A program made the position numbers and the translations under genes. This document shows, one piece after another, positions 42,801 through 47,125 of a stretch of 64,000 nucleotides of DNA. The notes beneath the pieces are model-generated. The model was not told the origin of the DNA, searched no databases, and saw only the letters and a list, made by a program, of their open reading frames with translations. Where the stretch lies: assembly GCA_940671915.1 (NCBI GenBank), contig CALNVZ010003426.1:8018748-8082747 (forward strand). The letters run 5' to 3'. This DNA is from Paracentrotus lividus (Eukaryota > Echinodermata > Echinoidea > Camarodonta > Echinidae). Position 1 is the stretch's first letter. Every line of letters begins with the position of its first letter.

Positions 42801-45800
42801 CGCAATTACAAAATGCTGATATAAAGAGAAACAAAGTGTGTGTTCATTGTCCCCCATCAAATACAAAATACAAATGAGATGGGTAGGTACAGAGTCCATT
42901 TTTCCAAGTTTCAAGGAAATGAAAGAAGACTGAGTGAATGTTGTCCCTGCTGTCCCAGATCATTGAATAGGATTGCGTGCGGCGATGTGTGACTCCTTTG
43001 AAAGCATCCACTCGGTCTTTCATCCTTTGACAAAAACTGGGAAAATTTGAATTTTGTACCTGACACCTTCATTTGCAATTTATTCAATTATGTGTTAGAT
43101 GTATGATTCAAGAAAGGTATCACTGTAAACGGGAAGTGTACATCTTTAATTATATGATAGAAATTAATATCCAAAATGGATTAGCTGGGAATATGGCCCC
43201 TCCAAAAATGGATTACCTTTTATTTGAACCACACTATATATACAGGATGGGCACTAGAGAGGTGACACTAAGACAGGTCTGACTGTATTATTATTATTAT
43301 TGCTGTTATTAAATTTTCTAGGACAATTCTGGCATGACCAGGGTGATTACAAGAGAGCTTCTGAGTTTTACCACTCCGCCCTAAAACTGCAGCCCAACGA
43401 CTTTGAGATAACCTTCAATCTAGCCAACTCACTCCGACAAGCCAAAGATAACGAAGAAGCAGAGGTGTATTACAGGGAGGCTGTCAATTTGAAACCTGAT
43501 GTAAGTCAAGCCAAAAACTAGCATTTTTAGCACTCTGAATGGTTTTATCCACTTGGTCTACTAGCTGTTGGTCCAATTCTCTGATTGTCTAATGCCACAT
43601 GGGCTAAACCCATTTGGTCTACTAACAATTTCACCTGATATCCCATTGGTCTAAGACAAACTTGTTCTAATTCTTACTTGGTCTAATTCTTACTTGGTCT
43701 TATGACCACTTGGTCAAATTACCAATTCGTCTAATTACCTTTTTTGTCTAATTGCTTTTTCGTCCAATTCTGAAATGAATATTTGGTCTATTTACGAGTT
43801 TGTTACAGGAATTGACAAAGTGGTTTAAGACTAAGTGGAAATTACACGAAAAGGATATTAGACCAAATGGGAATTAGACAAAATGGTAAATAGGCGAAGT
43901 GACAATAAGACCGAATGGCAATTAGACAAACTGGTTGTAGACAAAATGTCTTTGGCTGCAAGAAATGTTTTGATGTTTGAATAAAAGACCATTATTATTA
44001 TTATTATTAGAAGAAGACCATGTGGGATGAGACCAAACAGGCATTAGGCAAAGTGGGTTTAGACCAATTGATAATTTACCCTCTGAAGATGTGGGTAACA
44101 GGTCAGCTTTCTCCTCAAACCTACCTGTCAAAATGAAGTATTTGAGACCTAGGACTTATTTTAGGGGCGGATATGGGCTAATTGAGGGGCTATGTGGTGA
44201 GCAGAAATCAGACAGGCTATATTGAAGGACAGTGAAGGGTAATTCTGTGAATAACAAGGAGGGTTGGGGTATTGGGTTTTGATAGACGTGTATCAATCAG
44301 ATGATTATTTACGTCTGGATCGACCTTTAAAGCTGGTGTATAGTTTTGGGAGAAGGAAAAAATTTCATTTGGATTCACAGTTAGATAGATATGAAAGATT
44401 GAATCATTTAACTATAATAAGGAAAATTATATTACTTGAAATCTCGTTTTACTGTCTTTTATCGCAATATAGGCCTATAATACTTGGAAAGTCGGGGACC
44501 CGACACCAACTCAGCGTTCACGTGGAAAACCATTGGGGATTCTCTTGTGTGGGTGATACACACAGATCGTTACGCACGGTTCAAGCGCTAAGCTCTGGCG
44601 AGTGGGCATCGCAGCAAAGGGCTAAAACAACCGTTACATTATGTTTCTTTTAAACATTTTCACTGAAATTCACTGGAATTAATGAAAGCAATATCACAAG
44701 ATCTCTCACACATATCTTTTAGTGCAATGTGGACAACATGAGACCATATTTGATTGGTTTTATGCCGATTCCTTTTTTTGTTACCAAGACTATACACCAG
44801 CTTTAACATCACAATCCAAGAGACATGACTGGGTTTCGAACCTGGGTCCACTCCATGTCGGTTTGCAGGCTGATGCAGAGTGTTAACAATCAGTGTTACC
44901 GCTTGACCAACTTGTGATCCCTAAAGCTGAAGGTTGATTGAATTAACCCTTTAGCACCTAAACCGCCCGAGAACGCCCCTCAGCTTACTCACTAAACCGC
45001 CCAAAACTGCCCCTGTCTTAAGCACGCTTTAGTCCAGGTTGTATCAAAAATACATGTATGTGATGAAACATGCCCATACTTCTTGTGGATTACCCATTGG
45101 ATGTGTGATGTCTGATTCTGCACAAGAAAGTATCTTTTAAGAGCTATTCTTATTGGAATAACGTGATTGAAATGCAGCATAACCCTTTCCGCTAGTGAGT
45201 AAACTGACACTTTTCACGCAGTCTCTAGGTGCTAAAAGATTAACCCTTTGGGTGCGACAGGCTTCTACAGAAGCCGAGCGAGGTGTTCAGTTTGCTACGA
45301 TGGGCTTCTACAGAAGCGGAGATAATTCTCTAATATATTGACAAGCTTTTTCGGCTTTTCACCAGCTTTTGGGGGCTAAATTCTTGAGGAATAGGACAAA
45401 GATATATTCATTTTTAATATCCATTAACGAAATAACCTAGTTACGTGGACAAAAATATAGAAAAATTCACTTCATTTCAGCATTACCATAATTTTTTACA
45501 TAAGAAACGAATTCCCGATCTTAACTTTTGGCGTACGCGTACGCGTCCGAAGGGGAAGAAATAATCAAATAAAGCTAGCTCAAGAGGAGAAATATGAGAT
45601 ATAAAGACTGAGAATGAGAAGAAGAGAGAGAAATAGAAAGGTTAAGGGATTAAAACAATGTTCATTATTATAGATATATGAAACATAAGTTGCATGGAGA
45701 TTAAGCCTGTCGATTTTCCGATTCTCCCTAGGTTACATTTACTTATCACGATAATGAGAGGGGTTGATTATCTGAATTTTGCTTGAACTAGTTTGTTGTA

Positions 45801-47125
45801 ACTACAACGATGTAATTAAATGTAAAGTATGCCTAATGCAGTAGGTATTATAAGTTAAAAGTCCCGCTTTTATTTCAAAACTTACACCTGCGCTTTTAAT
45901 GAATGGTGCTTAGTCAAAGGTGCCATTGTCCAGAGGTGCGAAGCCGGCCGCTATGATCTTTAATCCATATTTTATAGAAATAATTTGAAAGAAACAGGAC
46001 CTCTTTTCAAGTGCTATTCAGTAGGCTCATCAATCGAACCGTGTGTGCTGTACATGCACTTTGCATTGTGAATCTACTGGAAAGGAAGAAAGCGGAACTT
46101 CTGCCAAAATGACTGTTTTTCTTTACAAAATAATGCGTCTTATATTTGGTTTTGATGACTTTGCCTTACAGTGTTAAATAGAAAAATGTCTGCCCTTTCA
46201 TGTTTATATTTACTACAATTAATGAAAATGACCGAGTTAGATGCAAGGAGTAATGAAAGCACAAAACATGACAAATTTCTATAATACTGTCAGTGTACAA
46301 AAAATCGCTCCGCCACAGGGGTAACAATCGCATTTCACAGGCCCGCGCTCAAAGTGTTAAGGGTGGTCTATGAGTTATATAAAGAGCGCTTCAGGGTATA
46401 TTGAGGGCTAAAGGGTTAATCTAACTACAAGCTGATCTTATGAAGATGTGAACCTCTTGACTCAAAAATAAAAAAACTTATGGCCAAAAGGATCCAAGTC
46501 CACAGTGTTGTGTAATTAGCGCCCTTATATTTCTTATCCTTAAATGACTTATGACCTATGCTGTCATGAAGATTGACTTTGAAGTTAGTGTCCTTTTTGC
46601 TATGACACTTTGGCCGGTACCTATTCTTGAAAGGTGACTAGAGTTAGTACATGTAGCCTACTAAATATGTATTTAGTAGGCCTTCTATTGTCTCAAACAA
46701 TAGGATGACTTATTTAGTAGACGTACTAACAGTAAACATTCGAGAATACCGACCTTTCAGTTGTGTATTTCCATGAGATATGAAGTTAGAGCTTTATAGT
46801 ATAAGCTTGTTAAGAAAAATTTTGTCTCTAGGCTGCTGTAATGCCCTTAACATTTATGTTTAAAAAAACAATTTAACAACATTATATTGAATGCTTATAA
46901 ATATTATATTACAACTTTCTTCCTGCACAGGTCGCTAATGGTCATGTCAATCTTGGAGCTATGCTGCATCTCAATGGAAAGCTGGAGCAAGCTCAGGCAA
47001 GCTACCTGAAAGCACTGAGCTTGAAACCTGACGACCCTACGAGTCTACAGAACTTGAGGAAGTTACGTAACCTCATGGCCAAGAAATCACAGAACAGCAA
47101 ACAGCAAGAGTCTTCAAGTTCCTGA
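10662..47125 (+). CDS. tmtc2: TMTC2 orthologue, spliced gene (coding exons 2-11; first exon not in window)
   Basis: Multi-pass ER membrane protein with C-terminal TPRs. Vertebrate TMTC1-4 are known as ER O-mannosyltransferases that modify cadherin-type domains, and TMTC2 has also been linked to SERCA2B and calnexin. I joined ten exons by GT/AG borders: 10662-11295, 34289-35288, 37035-37149, 37959-38044, 38750-38934, 39908-39986, 40525-40646, 41735-41816, 43322-43500 and 46931-47125. They total 2677 nt, one base completing a split codon plus 891 codons and a TGA stop, with no frame break at any junction. Residues 1-545 are the membrane/DUF1736 part and 545-891 the TPRs. Family motifs seen are HKSYRPL, HPIHTEAVAGVVGRADVGA, KEQG, LPATN and CYVGFVIAERILYIPS. 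The TMTC2 assignment over TMTC1/3/4 rests on the C-terminal pattern (PPQSLYNMLGE, ADHVPAHLTYANLL, NLGAMLHLNG, LKPDD..SLQNLRKL), compared from memory. The start codon and first helix are missing, presumably left of base 1. Confidence 0.9.
11456..11615. mobile_element. MITE of the CAGTGGCGGATCCAGG family, copy 2
   Basis: CAGTGGCGGATCCAGG is opposed by CCTGGATCCGACACTG. The element is 160 bases long, in the first part of tmtc2 intron 2. It shares the interior TTTTCCAATTTTAACATG and GTCAATGAGTGATTTTTT with the other two copies. Confidence 0.8.
11808..11952. mobile_element. Short palindromic MITE, 145 bp
   Basis: CCAGGGGGGCATTTCATCAA pairs with the right end TTTCATGAAACGCCTCCCAGG. The arms continue through AGGACTTGTC and ACATTTTATCCGACA, so about 50 bases on each side are complementary around a loop. 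It has no coding capacity. Confidence 0.75.
12200..12689. mobile_element. TA-flanked element rich in TTAACCCC words, copy 1
   Basis: CCCTGTTCTCATG at the left pairs with CATGAGAAAAGGG at the right, and TA lies on both sides. The interior repeats TTAACCCC / GGGGTTAA in both orientations and includes GGCCCTGCAAAATAGCAGGG next to TTAGCCGGGC. The same interior occurs at 24791-26144, so these are one family. Confidence 0.75.
13046..15611. other. Intron 2 stretch without recognisable feature
   Basis: This is AT-rich non-coding sequence with short homopolymer runs (for example the C run near 13961). Overlapping frames at 13130-13435 on both strands show no motif and look like chance. Confidence 0.5.
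15612..15893 (-). mobile_element. tRNA-derived SINE, second family
   Basis: On the minus strand it starts GAAGTGGTGTGGTCGAGTGG (A box), then has GCGGTTCGAATCCCGTCC (a perfect B box), a body and an ATT tail. The bases before the tail, GCGCCTTGAGCACTCTACAG, resemble the GCGC...ATAAAT tails found on many invertebrate SINEs. It is distinct from the family at 10174. Confidence 0.8.
16384..16928. mobile_element. Harbinger-like MITE, 545 bp, TAA target duplication
   Basis: AGGCCCTGTCACATCAGCCT at the left has its exact complement at the right end, with TAA at 16381-16383 and 16929-16931. The interior is GC-richer and full of CGCAC/GCGTG words that pair across the element. The open frames inside are not conserved domains. 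Confidence 0.88.
16939..17077. repeat. Tandem duplication, 69-bp unit x2
   Basis: The unit containing GTCTTCCCGGCGAC, TATAGCGAATATCAATTG and AATCATCTTTTCCATTGAAG occurs twice, nearly identical, with a 69-base period. It directly follows the TAA of the Harbinger-like MITE. Confidence 0.85.
17640..17890. repeat. Tandem duplication ~183 bp apart with AGTGCT palindromes between
   Basis: GAACAGCATTCAA...TTTAATCTTTAACATGGTA occurs at about 17665-17713 and 17847-17889. Between the copies, AAGTGCT / AGCACTT words recur six or more times (17728-17805) and can form hairpins. Confidence 0.6.
17935..18350 (-). mobile_element. 3' end of a non-LTR (LINE) retrotransposon
   Basis: On the minus strand, the frame at 18347-18120 starts with GSEFWNRLPINIRQSKSRSI followed by FRNSL. 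This is the W-N-x-L-P...F motif found at the C-terminus of CR1/Jockey-type reverse transcriptases. After the stop comes a short 3' UTR and a tail of repeated AAATC units (TTTGA on the + strand, 17933-17960). It is 5'-truncated, with no polymerase domain present. Confidence 0.7.
18536..18972. mobile_element. TA-flanked MITE, 437 bp
   Basis: GGCGCTGCTGCATTAGCTCG at the left mirrors CGAGCTAGTGCAGCAGCGCC at the right, with TA on each side. Internal TAGCGCGCTA and GAGCT words pair throughout. It is inserted just upstream (minus-strand sense) of the LINE remnant. Confidence 0.8.
19440..20710. mobile_element. Mariner/Tc1-like non-autonomous element with ~200-bp inverted arms
   Basis: CAGTGCGTATCAATAAAAAC at 19440 and its exact complement ending at 20710 are flanked by TA. 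The arms match for about 200 bases (to about 19635 and 20515) with few mismatches. CAGTG ends and a TA target are typical of Tc1/mariner. The middle holds TCCGTCCG words, T-rich tracts and a long low-complexity stretch of TTGA/TGAA words (20190-20400). No transposase frame is visible. Confidence 0.85.
20723..21233 (+). mobile_element. TTAA MITE family A, copy 1
   Basis: TTAA precedes AGCTCATGTATAGTTTTGGG, and the right end is ACAACTGTACTTGGGCT, with the right TTAA decayed to AAAA. The interior (GCAGAATAATATGAATTAAT, AAACTGTGTAAAT) matches the inverted copy at 26203-26715. It begins 12 bases from the end of the mariner-like element. Confidence 0.75.
21234..22249. other. Intron 2 stretch, no gene seen
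   Basis: This is AT-rich DNA. The only structure is a set of TAATGGTTAATTGGCTA words repeated at 22155-22245. Confidence 0.45.
22250..22362 (+). mobile_element. SINE/LINE 3' tail fragment
   Basis: GTAAAAGCGCCTAGAACATT is followed by GGAAAATGGCGCTATAGAAA, then ATGTATCATTATTATTGTTATT. This pattern (two GCGC blocks, then ATAAAT-like sequence and ATT repeats) is common in invertebrate retroposon tails. No tRNA head was found, so it is 5'-truncated. Confidence 0.55.
22809..23317. mobile_element. Inverted-repeat element (GTGTTCAATGTCC family), 509 bp
   Basis: GAGTGTGTTCAATGTCCAAT and the right end GGACATTGAACACACTC are inverted. The arms extend through TTTATACGCCAACATGAATC and ATGATACAAAACGCAAT. 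ATA is on both sides. A 112-base left fragment of the same family lies at 42746-42857. Open frames inside are by-products of the palindrome. Confidence 0.8.
23955..24787. repeat. Satellite-like tandem array, ~137-bp unit, about six copies
   Basis: The anchor ATGAGCATCTCCTGAAAAGC recurs in degenerate form near 23962, 24088, 24228, 24367, 24500, 24638 and 24774 (spacing 126-140). Each unit also holds AATATTGTCTGTTTAGAGCC and a CCTTTTGGCC/CTCAA stretch. It ends exactly where the TA-flanked element at 24791 begins. Confidence 0.85.
24791..26144. mobile_element. TA-flanked element rich in TTAACCCC words, copy 2, swollen by a minisatellite
   Basis: CCCTTTTCAGACTG at the left pairs with CAGTCTGAAAAG at the right, with TA beyond each. 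The left part repeats CTTAACCCCGTACTATC, and the right part has GCAATTACCCGGCTAACCC and AGCAGGGCCAGATAG as in copy 1 at 12200. Its middle is filled by the 30-bp minisatellite, which explains its 1354-base length. Confidence 0.7.
24995..25805. repeat. 30-bp minisatellite (TTCCTTATGTTATTCATTG unit)
   Basis: About 27 copies of a unit close to TTATGTTATTCATTG plus TTTTTCTCTTTTTCC. The unit length is a multiple of three and carries no stop, so long periodic frames of the form YVIHCFSLFP appear in several phases. These are repeat artefacts and not proteins. The right half is most regular. Confidence 0.92.
26203..26715 (-). mobile_element. TTAA MITE family A, copy 2
   Basis: TTAA (26199-26202) precedes AGCCCATGTATAGTTG, and CTATACATGACCT precedes TTAA (26716-26719). 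It is the inverted relative of 20723-21233 and 513 bases long. A frame on the minus strand inside it has no motif. Confidence 0.85.
26972..27426. mobile_element. TTAA MITE family B, copy 1
   Basis: TTAA precedes AGCTGGTGTATAGTTTTGGG, and the right end GGTATACACAAGGT is followed by TTAA. The interior (GTCGGGGACCCGACA, GGGGATTCTCTTGTGTGGGT, ATCACAAGATCTCTCACACA) is shared with 44331-44802. The right inverted repeat is degraded. Confidence 0.82.
27653..28145. mobile_element. TTAA MITE family C, 493 bp
   Basis: TTAA precedes AGGGGAAGTTCACCCTGGAT, and CCAGGGTGAACTTCCCCT is followed by TTAA. The arms fold back for over 150 bases (ATTGTGTGACGTCACATGCG against CGCATGTGACGTCATAGAAT). Confidence 0.9.
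28146..29809. other. Intron 2 stretch, no gene seen
   Basis: Non-coding AT-rich DNA with T and A tracts. A minus-strand frame at 28196-28456 shows no known motif. Confidence 0.45.
29810..30257. mobile_element. TA-flanked MITE (GGTTTTCC family), copy 1
   Basis: GGTTTTCCCAGTCAATTT at the left pairs with AATTGGCCGGGAAAACC at the right, with TA on both sides. The interior GAGGCATTCATTTTCGG and TGAATGCACAAATAA match 41963-42380 over most of the length. Confidence 0.82.
30910..30951. repeat. CT dinucleotide microsatellite
   Basis: An uninterrupted TCTCTC run of about 40 bases. The frame across it (LSLSLSLS) is not a gene. Confidence 0.95.
31365..31594. mobile_element. TTAA MITE family G, copy 1
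   Basis: TTAA (31361-31364) precedes CCCTTTGTAAACTAAGCCCG, and CAGTATACAACGGG precedes TTAA (31595-31598). The interior CCTCTTGTCGATCGTTTATT and CTAACATTGATCTATTTAAAG match 58751-58990. A GCCCGCATATATGCGGGC hairpin sits near the left end. Confidence 0.87.
32218..32647 (+). mobile_element. TTAA MITE family D, copy 1
   Basis: TTAA precedes AGGGAAATAGTAACTTTC, and the right end AATGTTACTACATCCCT is followed by TTAA. The interior TTCAGATCAAATGGAAGTCA and CAAGCAATTAACTTG occur inverted at 51205-51653. Confidence 0.87.
32739..32830 (+). mobile_element. tRNA-like SINE head
   Basis: TGGTTTAGTGGATAAGTCC (A-box-like) and TTAGGGTTCAAAACCCTGC (B box and T-stem) are spaced as in a tRNA. The acceptor stem does not close. 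The following ~150 bases (GACCCAGGGAGGTAAATCC) may be the SINE body. Confidence 0.55.
32991..34067. other. Intron 2 stretch, no gene seen
   Basis: Mostly AT-rich, with a G run at 33115-33125. A minus-strand frame at 33352-33582 has no recognisable domain. Confidence 0.4.
34068..34161. repeat. Perfect tandem duplication, 47-bp unit x2
   Basis: TCTGAACATTGACTAAAGTG...TTGAGATGATA is repeated without mismatch and ends about 125 bases before the exon 3 acceptor of tmtc2. It is either recent or an assembly duplicate. Confidence 0.9.
34289..35288 (+). CDS. tmtc2: tmtc2 exon 3: DUF1736 and remaining membrane segments
   Basis: The acceptor is CTTTCAATAG|GCTGAT and the donor is AAAAG|GTAAAC. The exon starts in phase 0 and ends after one base of an alanine codon. 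It encodes local residues 212-544: LLLQATLGGTLLSIRFYATG, then NPASVSTSFLTRTLTFLFLP (DUF1736 core), CPKLLSFDWSMESIPL, and a hydrophilic loop at about 34640-34970 rich in Ser, Arg, Asn and Cys. FPFLPATNALCYVGFVIAER, LYIPSIGFCLL, a last hydrophobic segment and NEEWMNEESLYRAGIEVNP lead into the first TPR. The loop is longer than in human TMTC2 as I recall it, which accounts for much of the extra length. A TAA-flanked MITE starts only 25 bases after the exon end. Confidence 0.92.
35313..35568. mobile_element. Harbinger-like MITE next to the exon 3 donor
   Basis: GGGGGTATCTCACCGAGTG pairs with the right end CACTCTGTGAGATACCCCC, with TAA at 35310-35312 and 35569-35571. It begins 24 bases after the last base of tmtc2 exon 3. 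Confidence 0.85.
35819..36066. mobile_element. TTAA MITE family F, copy 1
   Basis: TTAA precedes CCCTTTAGCACCTA, and TAGGTGCTAAAGGG is followed by TTAA. The interior AAACCGCC, TTAAGCACG, CCATTGGATGTG and TTTCCGCTAGTGA match 44947-45240. CCC ends with a TTAA target are as in piggyBac elements. Confidence 0.9.
37035..37149 (+). CDS. tmtc2: tmtc2 exon 4: TPR unit
   Basis: A pyrimidine-rich acceptor (TTTTTTATCTTCCAG) precedes CTCTAGG, and the donor is a consensus GTAAGT at 37150. The first two bases complete the alanine codon split at exon 3, and the last two start a leucine codon. The exon encodes ALGNLANIYKTAGRIQEAEE and then AYRRALTYRRNMADVHYN. This is a canonical 34-residue TPR (small residue at position 8, Ala at 20, A-Y-RRAL helix B) with the TMTC2-type NMADV.YNLG join into the next repeat. 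Confidence 0.88.
37735..37945 (+). mobile_element. Possible retroposon 3' tail before exon 5
   Basis: GGAAAATAAGAATAAATTTAATTGAATTAAATTGAATG ends in short AATTG/AATTA repeats, as expected at the 3' end of a LINE or LINE-like retroposon (compare the AAATC tail near 17940). It has no coding motif. It ends about 13 bases from the exon 5 acceptor. Confidence 0.35.
37959..38044 (+). CDS. tmtc2: tmtc2 exon 5: TPR unit
   Basis: The acceptor is TTAAACAG before 37959, and the donor GTAAGT starts at 38045. One base completes leucine, then GVLLQEVGRFEEAIDCYQLA and IKCRPRMS follow, ending after one base of the next codon. This is a TPR with the usual G.F.EAI.CY..AI..RP pattern and lies in register with exon 4. 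The acceptor polypyrimidine tract is weak because an A/T-rich retroposon-like tail (AATTGAATTAAATTG) ends about 15 bases upstream. Confidence 0.88.
38367..38597 (-). mobile_element. tRNA-derived SINE, copy 2 (head truncated)
   Basis: This is nearly the same sequence as 10174-10434, in the same orientation: ATT tail, GGGCCCTGCATGATGTTATT, AGTTCGAAACCC (minus-strand B box). It stops within the A box (GGGCGCTCTTTG), so the 5' end is lost. It lies in tmtc2 intron 5, about 150 bases before exon 6. Confidence 0.85.
38750..38934 (+). CDS. tmtc2: tmtc2 exon 6: TPR unit and linker
   Basis: The acceptor is TTCATCCAG before 38750 and the donor is CATGAG|GTAAAG, leaving phase 0. The exon encodes (M)AHLNLGIALTTVGRNVEAEA, then VYRQAATLDDAGLKDPVGQM and HGIVSSLFNLGRLLQEANRHE. 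DDAGLKDP followed by a SSLFNLG helix is a TMTC2-like interruption between TPRs. The 3' half of this exon, with its donor site, is duplicated about 275 bases downstream in a dead copy (39160-39275). Confidence 0.88.
38970..39835. repeat. Long GAT/GGT trinucleotide array in intron 6
   Basis: Imperfect GAT, GGT and AAT triplets start just after exon 6, are interrupted by the dead exon copy at 39160-39275, and become almost pure GAT from 39515 to 39827. Depending on frame they read as poly-Asp, poly-Met or, on the minus strand, poly-Ile/Ser. None has a gene context. Confidence 0.95.
39160..39275 (+). pseudogene. Dead duplicate of tmtc2 exon 6 (3' half and donor site)
   Basis: The segment reads SGQMHGIVSSLFNLGRLL, then a TAG stop, then EAN, and ends in CATGAG|GTAAAGATGG like the real exon 6. 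The glutamine codon CAG of exon 6 is TAG here. A nine-base insertion lies just before the donor. There is no acceptor-containing 5' half. It sits between two blocks of GAT/GGT triplets, so the duplicated unit probably contained exon end plus array. It would stop translation if spliced in. Confidence 0.85.
39908..39986 (+). CDS. tmtc2: tmtc2 exon 7: TPR unit
   Basis: The acceptor is CCCGTTTTCTTTTCAG before 39908, and the donor GTAAAT starts at 39987. The exon encodes DALVVLEEALKRKPELYPPQ and SLYNML, then one base of a glycine codon. It completes the helix B of the TPR begun in exon 6 (NRHE|DALVVLEEAL). PPQSLYNMLGE is a strong TMTC2-type marker. The exon lies only about 70 bases after a long GAT array in the intron. 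Confidence 0.88.
40525..40646 (+). CDS. tmtc2: tmtc2 exon 8: TPR unit
   Basis: The acceptor is TGCTTTTAG before 40525, and the donor GTAAGT starts at 40647. The exon encodes (G)ETEYKLGNIPEAERWFKDSL and SSKADHVPAHLTYANLLGKT and ends in phase 0. The TPR pattern and the ADHVPAHLTYANLL stretch match the TMTC2 family. Both splice sites are near consensus. Confidence 0.88.
41533..41617. mobile_element. Very short TTAA MITE (family I), 85 bp
   Basis: TTAA, then TCCGTTGGGGACTGAG at the left and CTCGTCTCCAACAGG, then TTAA at the right. There is an internal CCGGAATATATCCGG palindrome. It lies in tmtc2 intron 8, about 115 bases before exon 9. Confidence 0.7.
41735..41816 (+). CDS. tmtc2: tmtc2 exon 9: TPR unit
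   Basis: The acceptor is TTCTTATTCTAG before 41735, and the donor GTAGGA starts at 41817. The exon encodes NRATEAEQLLQRAVSLEPDN and ANVYRHY, then one base of glycine. It is the second half of one TPR and the start of the next, with the conserved LEPDN turn. The donor is a little weaker than those of exons 4, 5 and 8. Confidence 0.86.
41963..42380. mobile_element. TA-flanked MITE (GGTTTTCC family), copy 2
   Basis: It starts TA then GGTTTTCCGGATCAATTT and follows copy 1 at 29810 closely (CAATCAATTGCATATTAGAG, CATAATAAGCAT, TAAAGTCAGTCTG). The right end is degraded (ATACATACCTATATTAG), so the boundary is approximate. Confidence 0.75.
42408..42534. mobile_element. MITE of the CAGTGGCGGATCCAGG family, copy 3
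   Basis: GGTGGCGGATCCAGGATTTG is opposed by GCCTGGATCTGACACTG. The interior GTCAATGAGTGATTTTTTAA is shared with copy 2. It lies directly downstream of the GGTTTTCC-family element. Confidence 0.75.
42746..42857. mobile_element. Left-end fragment of the GTGTTCAATGTCC element
   Basis: This has about 110 bases with high identity to 22812-22920 (TTTATACGCCAACATGAATC, CTGATATAAAGA, GTTCATTGTCCCCCATC). The right arm is absent. Confidence 0.75.
43322..43500 (+). CDS. tmtc2: tmtc2 exon 10: two TPR units
   Basis: The acceptor is AAATTTTCTAG before 43322, and the donor GTAAGT starts at 43501. The exon encodes (G)QFWHDQGDYKRASEFYHSAL, KLQPNDFEITFNLANSLRQA and KDNEEAEVYYREAVNLKPD and ends in phase 0. 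It is one complete TPR plus most of another, in register with exons 9 and 11. Confidence 0.9.
43547..44065. repeat. Fold-back block of short GGTCTAATT repeats
   Basis: The left half repeats words such as ACTTGGTCTAATT, TTTGGTCTACTA and TTCGTCTAATTACC about twelve times. The right half carries their complements (ATTAGACCAAATGGGAATTAGACAAA...). Together they form a ~520-base imperfect inverted repeat made of 15-25-base subunits, with an ATT run near 43992. It has no coding capacity. Confidence 0.7.
44331..44802. mobile_element. TTAA MITE family B, copy 2
   Basis: TTAA (44327-44330) precedes AGCTGGTGTATAGTTTTGGG, and CCAAGACTATACACCAGCT is followed by TTAA (44803-44806). The inverted repeat is intact, and the interior matches 26972-27426 with an extra block around 44585-44610. 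Confidence 0.92.
44826..44920 (-). mobile_element. tRNA-like SINE head
   Basis: On the minus strand, TTGGTCAAGCGGTAACACTG (A box) and CCCAGGTTCGAAACCCAG (B box) are about 50 bases apart with an internal insertion. It ends at GGGATCACAAG. This is a retroposon head and not a working tRNA. Confidence 0.55.
44947..45240. mobile_element. TTAA MITE family F, copy 2
   Basis: TTAA precedes CCCTTTAGCACCTAAACCGC, and TCTAGGTGCTAAAAGA is followed by TTAA (45241-45244). It is related to 35819-36066, with an insertion near 45030-45090. Confidence 0.87.
45245..46356. mobile_element. TTAA-bounded element family H, 1.1 kb
   Basis: It shares its left TTAA (45241-45244) with the preceding MITE. Left end CCCTTTGGGTGCGACAGGC; right end GGCCCGCGCTCAAAGTG, then TTAA (46357-46360), an imperfect inverted pair. 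Near the left end GGCTTCTACAGAAGC occurs twice. There is no coding frame of note. Confidence 0.6.
46931..47125 (+). CDS. tmtc2: tmtc2 exon 11: last TPR and C-terminus
   Basis: The acceptor is CTTTCTTCCTGCACAG before 46931. The exon encodes VANGHVNLGAMLHLNGKLEQ, AQASYLKALSLKPDDPTSLQ and NLRKLRNLMAKKSQNSKQQE, then four serines and TGA at 47123-47125. The NLGAMLHLNG..QA.A.YL.AL.LKPDD and NLRKL pattern is the TMTC2 C-terminus. The last ~120 coding bases plus ~25 bases of 3' UTR are repeated in decayed form downstream. Confidence 0.92.
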   Translation, partial: VANGHVNLGAMLHLNGKLEQAQASYLKALSLKPDDPTSLQNLRKLRNLMAKKSQNSKQQESSSS

